Part shown: positions 26,880-35,098 of the stretch, piece by piece
Position numbering within the stretch: position 1 is the stretch's first letter
Layout: each line of letters begins with the position of its first letter
Source: Caballeronia hypogeia
GTDB taxonomy: Bacteria; Pseudomonadota; Gammaproteobacteria; Burkholderiales; Burkholderiaceae
Assembly: GCF_001544875.2 (NCBI RefSeq)
Contig: NZ_FCOA02000005.1
Coordinates: forward strand, 124,001 to 188,000
Length of the DNA stretch: 64,000 nt
Direction: 5' to 3'
Position numbers and translations under genes: made by a program
The notes under the pieces: generated by a model
What the model was told of the DNA's origin: nothing
The model's database searches: none
The model's input: only the letters and a program-made list of their open reading frames with translations

Positions 26880-27740
26880 ATGGAAACCGTTCTGATGACC
26901 GGCCTCGCGATGGGCGCGCTGTATGGCGCCGCCGCACTGGCCTACAACGTGATGTTCTCGACCTCGAAAGTGCTGAGCGTGACCACGGGCCACCTTTTCA
27001 TGCTGGCCGCGATCGCCGGCGCGTTCTTCGTCGGAAAGCTCGGACTGCCGGTGTGGCTCGGCTTCGTGGGCTCGGTCGCGGTATCGATCGTGGCGGGCAT
27101 GCTGACTGAAGTCATCGCGATCCGCCGCGTGCTCGCGCGCTCCACCGATCACCTGTGGCTGCTCAGCACGCTCGCGCTCGGCACGGTCATGCAGCAGGGC
27201 GTCGGCTTGTGGTGGGGCACGGAGCCGACGCCGTTTCCGCGCGTGTTCGAGCAGAGCTTTCAGGCCAACGCGCTCGACCAGAAGTTCTGGCTGCCGATTC
27301 TCGCGGTGCTGCTGCTCGCGCTCGGGCTCGAGCTGTTCTATCGGCGCACGCTGTTCGGCAAGGTGTTTCTCGCCGTGGCCGAAGATCCGCTCGCGGCGAC
27401 CGCGCGCGCCGTCAACACGTCGCGCGTGCGCATGCTCTCGTATGGCATGGCGGGGCTGATCGGCGGCGTGGCGGGTTTCGCGGCGGGGCAGCTGACCTTC
27501 GCGTATTTCGCCACGGGACTCACGCTCACGCTCAACGGCTTCATCGCGATCGCGGTGGGCGGGCTCGGCAGCAATCTGGGCGCGCTGATCGGCGGGCTCG
27601 CGCTCGGTCTGTTGAGCGCGTTCACCACGTATTTCCTCGGCGGCCAGTATCAGCAGACCATCGCGGTCGGCTTGCTGATGGCCTTTCTTCTGATCCGGCC
27701 GGAGGGTCTCTTCGGCGCCAAGCTGAGTCGTCAGGTATGA
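26880..27740 (+). CDS. Branched-chain-type ABC transporter permease (LivH-like)
   Basis: This 286-residue integral membrane protein has about eight helices. It has the LivH hallmarks of an N-terminal LMTGLAMGALYGAAALAYNV segment and a late FIAIAVGGLGSNLGALIGGLALGLL segment that forms the coupling loop and following helix. It starts 46 bp after the binding-protein gene and its stop overlaps the next ATG (ATGA at 27737). It forms the transmembrane pore with the LivM-like partner. Confidence 0.93.
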   Translation: METVLMTGLAMGALYGAAALAYNVMFSTSKVLSVTTGHLFMLAAIAGAFFVGKLGLPVWLGFVGSVAVSIVAGMLTEVIAIRRVLARSTDHLWLLSTLALGTVMQQGVGLWWGTEPTPFPRVFEQSFQANALDQKFWLPILAVLLLALGLELFYRRTLFGKVFLAVAEDPLAATARAVNTSRVRMLSYGMAGLIGGVAGFAAGQLTFAYFATGLTLTLNGFIAIAVGGLGSNLGALIGGLALGLLSAFTTYFLGGQYQQTIAVGLLMAFLLIRPEGLFGAKLSRQV

Positions 27741-28753
27741 ACGCCATTCCTAAACGCAGGGCCGGCATGGGGGCCTCGCTTGCGGCCGCGCTCATCGCGC
27801 TCAGTCTGCCGCTGTGGGCGCCCAATCCGTATCTCGTGCATCTGGCGACGCTGATCGCGGTGTACTGGATTCTCATCGCCGGGCTCGATCTGGTGGTCGG
27901 CTACATGGGGCTGCTTTCGGTCGGACACGTCGGGTTGCTGGCGATCGGCGCGTATGGCTACGCGATTCTCGCGGGCACCGTCGGACTCGATCCGATGCTC
28001 ACGCTCGTCGCGGTGTGCGTGCTCGGCGGCGTGTGCGGCTTTCTGCTCGGCCTGCCCGCGCTGCGCCTGCCCGGCTTCTACTTCGCGATGGCGACGCTCG
28101 CGTTCTCGCTGATGGTCGGCGAATTTTCGCTCGCCCAGGGCGATCTGACGGGCGGCGGCGCAGGCATCTCGGCGCCGATGTTCGGCGCGCCCTTCGATAC
28201 GCCCGATGGCTTCTACTGGTTCACGGCGGGCGTGGCGATCGTCGTCACGTGGGTGACCTGGAACGTGGTGCGCACGATGTGGGGCCGCGGCATGATCGCG
28301 CTGCGCGACAGCGAGGTGGCGGCGGCCGCGTGCGGCGTGCCGATGTATCGCGTGCGCCTGATCGTGTTCACCTTCAGCGGCGTGACGGCGGGCCTCGCGG
28401 GCGCGCTCTTCGCGACGCTGCAAAGCTACATCACGCCGGAAACCTTCGTGTTCGAGCTGGGCCTGTTCTTTTTCATCTGCATCGTGATCGGCGGACGCGG
28501 TTCGATCGCGGGGCCGCTGTTCGGCACGGTCGTCCTGACGGCCTTGCCGGAACTGGTCGCGCCGCTCGCGCGCTTCGGACAGCTTTTCTACGGCCTGCTG
28601 CTGCTCGCGATCGTGCTGTTGCTGCCCGAAGGGCTCGGTCAACTGCACGCGGTGTTCTCGAAGAAGCGCAAGGAAAAGCACGCGCACGCGGCCCTTACGC
28701 CCGATCTCGACGTGCTCAAAGCGGCCATTCTGGCCAACCGGGAGGCTGCATGA
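27737..28753 (+). CDS. Branched-chain-type ABC transporter permease (LivM-like)
   Basis: This 338-residue membrane protein has about nine or ten helices. It has VGYMGLLSVGHVGLLAIGAYGYA (about residues 54-76) and a late FFFICIVIGGRGSIAGPLFG segment typical of LivM. The tail is long and cytoplasmic (KKRKEKHAHAAL onward). The ATG at 27737 overlaps the preceding stop. The much longer open frame reading in from upstream is out of frame with LivH and is not protein-like. Its own stop overlaps the LivG-like ATG at 28750. Confidence 0.93.
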   Translation: MNAIPKRRAGMGASLAAALIALSLPLWAPNPYLVHLATLIAVYWILIAGLDLVVGYMGLLSVGHVGLLAIGAYGYAILAGTVGLDPMLTLVAVCVLGGVCGFLLGLPALRLPGFYFAMATLAFSLMVGEFSLAQGDLTGGGAGISAPMFGAPFDTPDGFYWFTAGVAIVVTWVTWNVVRTMWGRGMIALRDSEVAAAACGVPMYRVRLIVFTFSGVTAGLAGALFATLQSYITPETFVFELGLFFFICIVIGGRGSIAGPLFGTVVLTALPELVAPLARFGQLFYGLLLLAIVLLLPEGLGQLHAVFSKKRKEKHAHAALTPDLDVLKAAILANREAA

Positions 28754-29607
28754 TGAAGACGCGCAGCGGCGCGGCGCAACTCGAACTGGGCGCGTTGCCG
28801 CAACAGGACCGTGTCAGTGACGGCGCGGCGGCGGGGCGTGCGTCGTCGCAAGTGGACATGTTGCGCGCGCGCGGCGCGGTGAAGCGCTTCGGTGGCATCG
28901 CCGCGGTCGATGACGTCACGCTCGAACTGACGAGCGGCGAGATTCACGGTCTGATCGGCCCCAACGGCAGCGGCAAGACAACGATGCTCAACCTGCTGTC
29001 GGGCTATTACCCGCTCGATGGCGGCGAGATCACGCTCAACGGCGCGAACGTCACGCAATCGACGGTGCAGGCGCGCACGCGGCTCGGCCTCGCGCGCACC
29101 TTCCAGAAGCCGCGTCTTCTGGAAACGCTCTCGGTGCTCGACAACGCCACGCTCGGCTCATGGAACGACGCGAAGCCCGGCTTCATCGGCACGGCGCTCG
29201 CGTGGCCCGCGCAGTCGCGGCGCGATGCGGTGTTGCGCGAGCGCGCGCGGCAACTGCTCATCGGCGTCGGGCTCGGCGCGATCGCAGACAAGCGCGCGAA
29301 TCTGCTCGATCACGCGCAACAACGCTTTCTGGAGATTGCCCGCGCGCTGGCCATGCGTCCACGCTTCATCCTGCTCGATGAGCCGGCGGGCGGACTGACC
29401 GAGCGCGAAATCGAAATGCTCGGCGACATCCTGCTGGCGGTGCGCGAATGCGGCATCGGCGTGCTGGTGGTGGAGCATCACACCGACTTCGTGTTCCGCG
29501 TCTGCGATCGCGTGAGTGTGCTGAATCTCGGCAGGACGCTCGCGAGCGGCGCGCCGGGCGCCGTGCGCAACGACCCCGAAGTGATCCGCGTCTATCTGGG
29601 AGCCTGA
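28750..29607 (+). CDS. ABC transporter ATP-binding protein (LivG-like) with variant signature motif
   Basis: This 285-residue ATPase has Walker A GPNGSGKTT near residue 76 and Walker B FILLDEPAGGL near 207-217. A switch His follows in VVEHHTDF. The ABC signature is unusual: the LSGGQ position reads LDHAQ, losing both the Ser and a Gly. It also has an N-terminal extension of about 40 residues before the core (MMKTRSGAAQLELGALPQQ). ATG at 28750 has GGAGG 5 bp upstream. It pairs with the LivF-like ATPase directly downstream. Confidence 0.9.
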   Translation: MMKTRSGAAQLELGALPQQDRVSDGAAAGRASSQVDMLRARGAVKRFGGIAAVDDVTLELTSGEIHGLIGPNGSGKTTMLNLLSGYYPLDGGEITLNGANVTQSTVQARTRLGLARTFQKPRLLETLSVLDNATLGSWNDAKPGFIGTALAWPAQSRRDAVLRERARQLLIGVGLGAIADKRANLLDHAQQRFLEIARALAMRPRFILLDEPAGGLTEREIEMLGDILLAVRECGIGVLVVEHHTDFVFRVCDRVSVLNLGRTLASGAPGAVRNDPEVIRVYLGA

Positions 29608-30360
29608 ATGAACGCTGTCATCGACCGAGCTGTGAGCGCGCGCACCTCGCAGGCGCCGTTGCTCGAAGTGAAGGGATTGAGCGTCGCGTATGGCAAGGCG
29701 CAGGTCGTGCACGAAGTGGGTTTCGAAGTGCGGCGCGGCGAATTCGCGGTGCTGCTCGGCCGCAACGGCGCGGGCAAGACGACCATCCTGCAGGCGATCT
29801 CGGCGTTGCTGCCGCGACGCGGCGGACAGTTGCGCTTCGACGGCGCCGATGTGAGCGCGAAGGACGCGCCCGAGATCGTGCGGGCCGGCATGATCCATGT
29901 GCTCGAAGGGCATCGGGTGTTCACGACGCTGTCGGTCGAGGACAACCTGTTGCTTGGCACGTTCGCGAAGAACCGGCGCGGCGATCGCGCGAAGCTCGCG
30001 CGCATCTACGATCTGTTTCCGATTCTCGGCGAAAAGCGGCATTTGCCGGCGTCGAAGTTGTCGGGCGGGCAGCAGCAGATCCTGGCGGTCGCGCAAGGCG
30101 TGATAGGCGAGCCGCAATTGCTGATTCTCGATGAACCGTCGCGCGGGCTCGCGCCGATCGTCGTCGATCAGATACTGCAGGTGGCGCGGCAGTTGTGCGA
30201 TACGGGCATTGCGGTGCTGCTCGTCGAGCAACTCGTGCACGAAGCGCTCAAGCACGCGGACTATTGTTATCTGCTCGATACGGGGCGGATCACGGGCGAG
30301 GGCACGTCGTCCGAGGTGCGAAGCGGCAGCATGCTGCAACGCGCGTTTCTCGGGCATTGA
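29608..30360 (+). CDS. ABC transporter ATP-binding protein (LivF-like)
   Basis: This 250-residue ATPase has canonical motifs: Walker A GRNGAGKTT (about 52-60), signature LSGGQQQ (about 152-158), Walker B LLILDEPSRGLAP and a Gln/Glu-rich VLLVEQLVHEAL switch region. The start codon follows the LivG-like stop with no gap. With a degenerate signature in the partner ATPase, the two nucleotide sites of the importer are expected to be unequal. It is the last gene of the importer operon. Confidence 0.93.
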   Translation: MNAVIDRAVSARTSQAPLLEVKGLSVAYGKAQVVHEVGFEVRRGEFAVLLGRNGAGKTTILQAISALLPRRGGQLRFDGADVSAKDAPEIVRAGMIHVLEGHRVFTTLSVEDNLLLGTFAKNRRGDRAKLARIYDLFPILGEKRHLPASKLSGGQQQILAVAQGVIGEPQLLILDEPSRGLAPIVVDQILQVARQLCDTGIAVLLVEQLVHEALKHADYCYLLDTGRITGEGTSSEVRSGSMLQRAFLGH

Positions 30361-30467
30361 AGGCCGACATGCCGTGGCGCGCTACCGTGTGCGGTACGCG
30401 ATGCTCGCCATAGCGTGCGAAGCTGACGTCAGAATACAGGCCGCGCGAACGGATCACCAAAACGGCA

Positions 30468-30491
30468 CGAGCGACCACAATGGGTCGCTCG
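30468..30491. terminator. Hairpin between convergent genes
   Basis: cgagcgacc and ggtcgctcg form a perfect 9-bp stem with a 6-base loop between the LivF-like gene and the convergent lipoprotein gene. No long T-run follows on the plus side; the minus side has a short T-run (gttttgg), so it may serve mainly the lipoprotein gene. Confidence 0.45.
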
Positions 30492-30529
30492 CGAAGTCAT
30501 GCTCGTTATAGCAGGATCAGACCTGCGAC

Positions 30530-31621
30530 TTACATCGGGTGGCCGGCCACGAAGTTCTTGTACGCGTAGTAGGCGGCCTTGGGCGTCTGACCGTCCGACT
30601 TCATCAGGCCGAAGTTGCCTTCGCTGTCGTCATAGAGTTCGAACGCCTGGATCGACTGGATGTTGTACTTCGACGCGACGGCCTGAAACTGCGTCATCAT
30701 CAGGTTGCCCGACAAGTAGTTCGCGATCTGCTGGTCGGTGCCGTAGTTCGGGCGCACGCCGAATTCGTTGATCCAGACCGGCTTGCCGAACGAATGAAGA
30801 ATCGCCAGCATGTCGTAGCAACCCGTGCCGCCGCATGCGTGCGTCATGTCGCCCTGATTCGAATACCAGTGCCATGCGGTGATGTCCCAGTTGACGGTCG
30901 GATGGCCGTGCGTGCCGTCCGGCTGCGAGCCGTCCATCAGCATCTGGAAGAACGAGTAGTGCAGCCACGTGCCGTTCACGATGATCTTGGCCGAGCCGTC
31001 CACCGACTTGACGCCGGCGATCAGGCCGCGCAGCACGCCGCGCGCGAGCACGAAGGGCTGATTGTTGTAGTGCTTCCAGTTCGTGCCGTCGACGTTGCCG
31101 TTGAGCGCACCCGCTTCGAGCTCGTTGGCGACTTCGTAGTACTTGTACTTGTAGGTGCCCGCGACCTGCTGGCCGAGCGTGTAGCCCGCGTTGTAGGCGT
31201 TCTGCTCGCTGCTGAATCCCGTGCCCAGCATGATGACCGGATACACGGTCACGCCGCCGGCGGCCATGGTCTGAGCCATCTTCGCGACGACTTTCGCCGA
31301 CGCCAGGTTGTACACGTCGTTACGGTAGATCTTGGCGCCCAGGTCCTGCAGTTGAGCGAGTTGCGTCGCAACGGCGGTGCCGTCGTACGCGCCGCCGTTC
31401 GTGTTGCGGCCGTTCGCGCCGTAGAAGATCGACGTGCTGGTCGAGGCCTTCGCGGTCGAGTCGGGCAGTTCGCTCTTGGCGGTCGAGTCGAGGGCGCTTT
31501 CGCCGCCGCCGCCGCACGCGGCGAGCAGCACGCTCGTGAGCAGTGCGGTGGCGAGTGCGGTGGCCTTGCGGACCGAGAAAACATTGAACGGGCGAAGATT
31601 GGTGTGTTTGCGATTCGTCAT
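30530..31621 (-). CDS. Secreted lipoprotein with clan GH-A glycosidase-like fold
   Basis: This 363-residue protein has a lipoprotein signal ending in the lipobox LLAAC (Cys36) followed by GGGGES. The mature part resembles a TIM-barrel glycoside hydrolase. YYEVANELEAG has the Asn-Glu acid/base pair (about residue 170) and PVWINEFGVRPN supplies a candidate nucleophile Glu (about 290). AWHWYS lies between. The family could not be fixed (GH39- or GH5-like are possible). It is probably anchored to the outer membrane and acts on a polysaccharide or exopolysaccharide. Start could be ATG 31621 or 31633; neither has a clear Shine-Dalgarno. Confidence 0.7.
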   Translation of the reverse strand: MTNRKHTNLRPFNVFSVRKATALATALLTSVLLAACGGGGESALDSTAKSELPDSTAKASTSTSIFYGANGRNTNGGAYDGTAVATQLAQLQDLGAKIYRNDVYNLASAKVVAKMAQTMAAGGVTVYPVIMLGTGFSSEQNAYNAGYTLGQQVAGTYKYKYYEVANELEAGALNGNVDGTNWKHYNNQPFVLARGVLRGLIAGVKSVDGSAKIIVNGTWLHYSFFQMLMDGSQPDGTHGHPTVNWDITAWHWYSNQGDMTHACGGTGCYDMLAILHSFGKPVWINEFGVRPNYGTDQQIANYLSGNLMMTQFQAVASKYNIQSIQAFELYDDSEGNFGLMKSDGQTPKAAYYAYKNFVAGHPM

Positions 31622-32357
31622 TGTAATTAGCATGGCTAATCTATGAGCGAAATGCTCGTCAATGACGCTATGGACCTTCTTCGCGATGCGCTATCCAACG
31701 AATGGGGTTGGCATCGCATTTATCCGCGCCTTTCTTCGGAATGACGCTGATTAGTCATCCGAACGACATGTTTCAGGCAAGCCCGGCTGCATGACGCCCG
31801 AGTCAGGCGTTGAAGAGGCAACCAGAGCAAAACGGATTTGCTAGCGAAGGTCCAGCGCGCAAACGGCACAGCGCTCTGGATGGCGGAGTCGAGCAAACGA
31901 TTGCGTTCGCCCGTATGAACCTGCGAACCGAAAAGTCAGCCCGGTTCGAAGGTCGGCGTCGAAGGAACCCTGCAAGGGTATGAATGCGGTCAATAATTCC
32001 GAGTTTTCGGGCATCGACTGCGTCTTCGGCAACCCTTGCCGAAATCTTGATCAACGGCAGCAAGGTTATCGTCTTATGAGATGAATGTAAACGATTGTCG
32101 CAGTAGAAAAATCCACTGTTGTAAAAAGAGGCAGAAAAATTTGCTGGCCTAATCGGGGTAGGATGCGTCTTCATTGCGCGGATCGTGTTCAGTTCCCCGT
32201 ATATACGGGCAGCGACGCGACGTGCAGGAAAAATGCCCGCATGCAGAGTGCTCAATGTCGATCGTTTTTATTCCTATACGACGTCGAGCTGAACAAAGAC
32301 GGGACATACGCGGGCCGTCGAGGCGACGCGTACGTCGAAGTTGCGACTGATCTTGCT
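31622..32357. other. Long gene-poor, lower-GC spacer upstream of the lipoprotein gene
   Basis: About 730 bp hold no open frame with convincing protein character; a minus-strand frame at 31803-32255 has no family resemblance and no Shine-Dalgarno. The stretch is visibly more AT-rich than its surroundings, particularly 32040-32160. It presumably carries the lipoprotein promoter and a long leader. I saw no RNA gene or repeat in it. Confidence 0.5.
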
Positions 32358-33026
32358 CTACGCCTGGCTGTGGCAGGCGAACACCTGATCGTAAAGCTCG
32401 AAAGCGATATCTTCGGTGGCGAGCGAGTGATTGATTTCGGTGATCGCATCGTCGAGCGACGCGTAGTCGAGCGCTTCGATCACGACGAGCCCTGAGAAAG
32501 CGCCTTCCTGACCGCGGCGCATGGATTTTTCCTTCGTCGAGATGGCGGTGGAGTCCGTCTGCACGCTCATGAGCCGGACCTTGACGATCCAGTCCAGCGA
32601 CGCGAGCGTATCGACTCGGTCGCGGGCGGCGGAACCCGCGAACTGCTCCGGCAGCGCTCCTTCGAATCGCGCGATAGCAACGTGACTGCCATGGCCGCCG
32701 CGCTGTCCTCCTTCGATATTCACCGTTCCGCCGCCGCGACGGAATCGCATCAGCCTGGGCATGACGCGCTGGGTCCACGGCGTGGGATCGTTGAGTCTCG
32801 AAAGATAGCCATCGCTGGACATGACGCTCGCGTCGTCCAGTTCGTAGAGCATCAGATATTCCGAAGGCCGGCTTTCGCGCCGCCTGAATACCCTGCCCGA
32901 ACGGAAACCGGGCACGCCCACACGTTCGAACACGTGTTCGCGCGTGAGCCAGTGAAGGTAGTCGGTTTCGACTTCGGGGTCGATGGTGCTCCAGATAGCC
33001 AGTAATCCGTCATGTCGGTCGGTCAT
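32358..33026 (-). CDS. Hypothetical protein of dimeric alpha/beta-barrel (EthD/DUF4286-like) type
   Basis: This 222-residue soluble protein contains the pattern DYLHWLTREHVFERVGVPGFRSGRVFRR (about residues 22-49) followed by YLMLYELDD. That is the layout of ferredoxin-like proteins that bind small hydrophobic molecules (EthD, DUF4286). A second, weaker half (residues 115-222) may be a repeat of the fold. It is followed on the same strand by the lipoprotein gene after a long gap and preceded by the broken MFS gene with 44 bp between. It may once have served the same pathway as that carrier. Confidence 0.6.
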   Translation of the reverse strand: MTDRHDGLLAIWSTIDPEVETDYLHWLTREHVFERVGVPGFRSGRVFRRRESRPSEYLMLYELDDASVMSSDGYLSRLNDPTPWTQRVMPRLMRFRRGGGTVNIEGGQRGGHGSHVAIARFEGALPEQFAGSAARDRVDTLASLDWIVKVRLMSVQTDSTAISTKEKSMRRGQEGAFSGLVVIEALDYASLDDAITEINHSLATEDIAFELYDQVFACHSQA

Positions 33027-33070
33027 TGATTTTCTCGCTATGGTTCGATTGAGTTCGATCGTGCGCCTGA

Positions 33071-33978
33071 TCAGTAAGTCGCCTGGCGCGCGTTCGTATC
33101 GCTCTCGCCGACGACATCGCCGGCGGAATCGATACGGTTCATGTCGATGCCTGCCGTTTCCGGTCCGATCGCGATCATGCAGAACGAGAGCACATTCAGC
33201 GCGGCGACCAGCGCGACCAAAACAGCGCTGTCGGTCCGCAGAAGAACAGCATCATCCGGATGATGGTCTTGTAGTGCAGGCGAAAGGCGTCCCTGAGCGG
33301 GCTGCCGACCGTCGCGACCACGGACTGCTGCATTTTCACGAATGCGGGCGTTTCGGAAACGCGCAGCCGGATGTAGATGCCCACCAGCACGAGCAGGAAA
33401 CTCATCACGAAGGGAATGCGCCAGCCATAACTCGCGAAGGCGTCGGCGCTCATGGTCGCGGACAACAACAGCAGCACGGCGTTGGCGAGGATCTGGCTCA
33501 GCGGCGCGCACATGCCGATGAGGCCGGAATACTTGCCGCGCCGGTCGGCGGGCGCGTGTTCCAGCGCCATCAACTGGCCGCCGGTGGATTCGCCGCCGAG
33601 CGCGAAGCCCTGGATGATGCGCAGCGCGACCAGCAGTATGGGCGCGAGCATGCCGATCTGCGCGTAAGCGGGCAGCAGTCCCATGAGCACCGAGGTAATG
33701 CCCATCACCGATACGGTGCCGAGCATCAGGTTGCGACGGCCGAGCTTGTCGCCGAAATATCCGCAAATGATCGCGCCGAGCGGGCGCGCGGCAAGCCCCA
33801 CGCTGAAGGTGGCCAGCGACGCGAGCAGCGCGGAGCCCGGCTCCATCGCGGGAAAGAACAGCTTGGGCAATACCGTGGCGGCGACCGACCCATAAAGTGT
33901 GAAGTCGAACCACTCCAGCGCAGTGCCGAGCGTCGCCGCGCTGACTGCGCGATGGGCCATCGAGCGATCTGTTTCCAA
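33071..33978 (-). pseudogene. MFS (metabolite:H+ symporter family) gene with internal deletion and frameshift
   Basis: The first 245 or so codons encode a normal N-terminal half of a ProP/ShiA-like carrier (TLGTALEWFDFTLYGSVAA, GYFGDKLGRRN, GGESTGGQLMALEHAP). After LFFCGPTALF the frame runs to a stop near 33196. In another frame the sequence continues with VALVAALNVLSFCMIAIGPETAG, the last helix of the same family, ending at 33071. About 130-150 residues covering several C-terminal helices are missing. Translation would begin at TTG 33978 behind a strong AGGAGGAG. It cannot make a working carrier. Confidence 0.8.
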
Positions 33979-34081
33979 TTGTCTCCTCCTGTGCGGCAGG
34001 TTATGTGTAGCTGATAAAAATATAAGACATCCTAATCAATAGGTCGATGATTGCGACGCACGCGAGGACACGAGGCGTGGT

Positions 34082-34897
34082 CTATTCGGAAATGCTGACT
34101 GCGTAGTTGGGGCCTTTGATCGCCCGACGAAGCATGGGCGACACGCCGCTCGCTTCCGACAGCTCCGCCGCAGTCGCCTTGAGCGATGGCACGAGCGCGC
34201 TCATGCGCTCGTCGGTGAGTCTCGACATCGGGCCCGCGATGATCAGGATGCCGCGCACGTCGCCACTGGAAGCGCGCACGGGCGTCGCCATCGAACTCAT
34301 TGCCGGAAGGAACATGTCGTGCGTGGTGGCGTATCCGTTCGCCCGCGCGATTTCGATCAGCGGCATCAGCGCCTTGAAGGTGGTCGGCGCGCGCGGGCCG
34401 AAGTCGGCGGGCATGCCGAAGCCCTGTTTCGAAACCAGGCGCATGGCTTCTTCATCGGTTTTTCCGGCGAGCCAGATCATGCCCGCGGCGCTGCATGAAA
34501 GCGTCACGGGGCGCCCCATTTCGGGGTCGTAGCGAATGCCCTGCGTCGCCCCCTGCGCCTTGGCGACGTAGATCAACTGCTCGCCATCGACGATGGCCAG
34601 CCGGACCAGTTCTCCGGATGTTGCCGCGAGACGTTCGAGTATGGGCTGGGCGACATCGACCACGCCGCCAGCGCTCAGGAAGCGCAGTCCGAGCGAAGGC
34701 AGTTTCATCGTCAGGGAGAATTCGCCGCGCCGCTCGTCCTTGCGCACGTAGTCCTGCTCCATCAGGTCGGCGAGCAGGCGATGCGTGGCGCTCACCGGCA
34801 TGTCCAGCGCGCTCGCGAGTTCGGACAGCGTCCTGCCTTCCGGTGAATTGGCGAGTTCCTCCAGTACGCGAAGGATGCGTTCCGCTACGGCGCTCAT
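34082..34897 (-). CDS. IclR family transcriptional regulator
   Basis: This 271-residue regulator has a winged helix at residues 1-65 (RILRVLEELANSPEG, PVSATHRLLADLMEQ). The effector domain includes MGRPVTLSCSAAGMIWLAG and THDMFLPAMSSMATPV. The ATG at 34897 begins directly at the first helix and follows a GGGG-rich site. It belongs to a different subgroup from the two IclR paralogues in the 12-25 kb block. A nested palindrome covers its promoter, so it is probably autoregulated, and the broken MFS gene next to it was a likely target. Confidence 0.92.
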   Translation of the reverse strand: MSAVAERILRVLEELANSPEGRTLSELASALDMPVSATHRLLADLMEQDYVRKDERRGEFSLTMKLPSLGLRFLSAGGVVDVAQPILERLAATSGELVRLAIVDGEQLIYVAKAQGATQGIRYDPEMGRPVTLSCSAAGMIWLAGKTDEEAMRLVSKQGFGMPADFGPRAPTTFKALMPLIEIARANGYATTHDMFLPAMSSMATPVRASSGDVRGILIIAGPMSRLTDERMSALVPSLKATAAELSEASGVSPMLRRAIKGPNYAVSISE

Positions 34898-34945
34898 CGG
34901 CGACCCCTGGTTTGTCTCTGAAGCGGTTCTGGACCGCGTGAGCGC

Positions 34946-34986
34946 ATTGTATTGGAAAAACCTTGCGTTTTGCAAAGACTTTCCAA
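34946..34986 (-). promoter_or_regulatory. Promoter overlaid by a nested palindrome (IclR operator)
   Basis: On the minus strand TTGCAA (34970-34975) and TACAAT (34946-34951) are 18 bp apart, a good sigma-70 promoter for the IclR gene. The span 34952-34986 is a doubly symmetric sequence. Outer arms ttggaaa/tttccaa (34952-34958, 34980-34986) and inner arms ttgc/gcaa (34963-34966, 34972-34975) share one centre at 34969. Binding there would block the promoter, consistent with autorepression. Confidence 0.65.
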
Positions 34987-35098
34987 AATTGAGGAGGGAC
35001 GCCTTTGAGGGGAGTTCCGAAACGTTAAAGGCGAACGATTCGGCCTGTCCAGAGGTGGCCGGATCGTTCGCCCGAATGCCGGTTGATGCGGTGAAATA

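Noticed and set aside
12783..30360. Mandelate pathway (mandelate racemase plus benzoylformate decarboxylase)
   Set aside because: The enolase-superfamily members lack the KxK motif of mandelate racemase, and the CoA-transferase, acyl-CoA dehydrogenase and hydratase steps do not belong to the mandelate route.
31803..32255. Minus-strand frame of 150 codons in the gene-poor spacer
   Set aside because: No ribosome site, no domain and an unusual mix of Cys, Arg and Ser; I could not support it as a gene.
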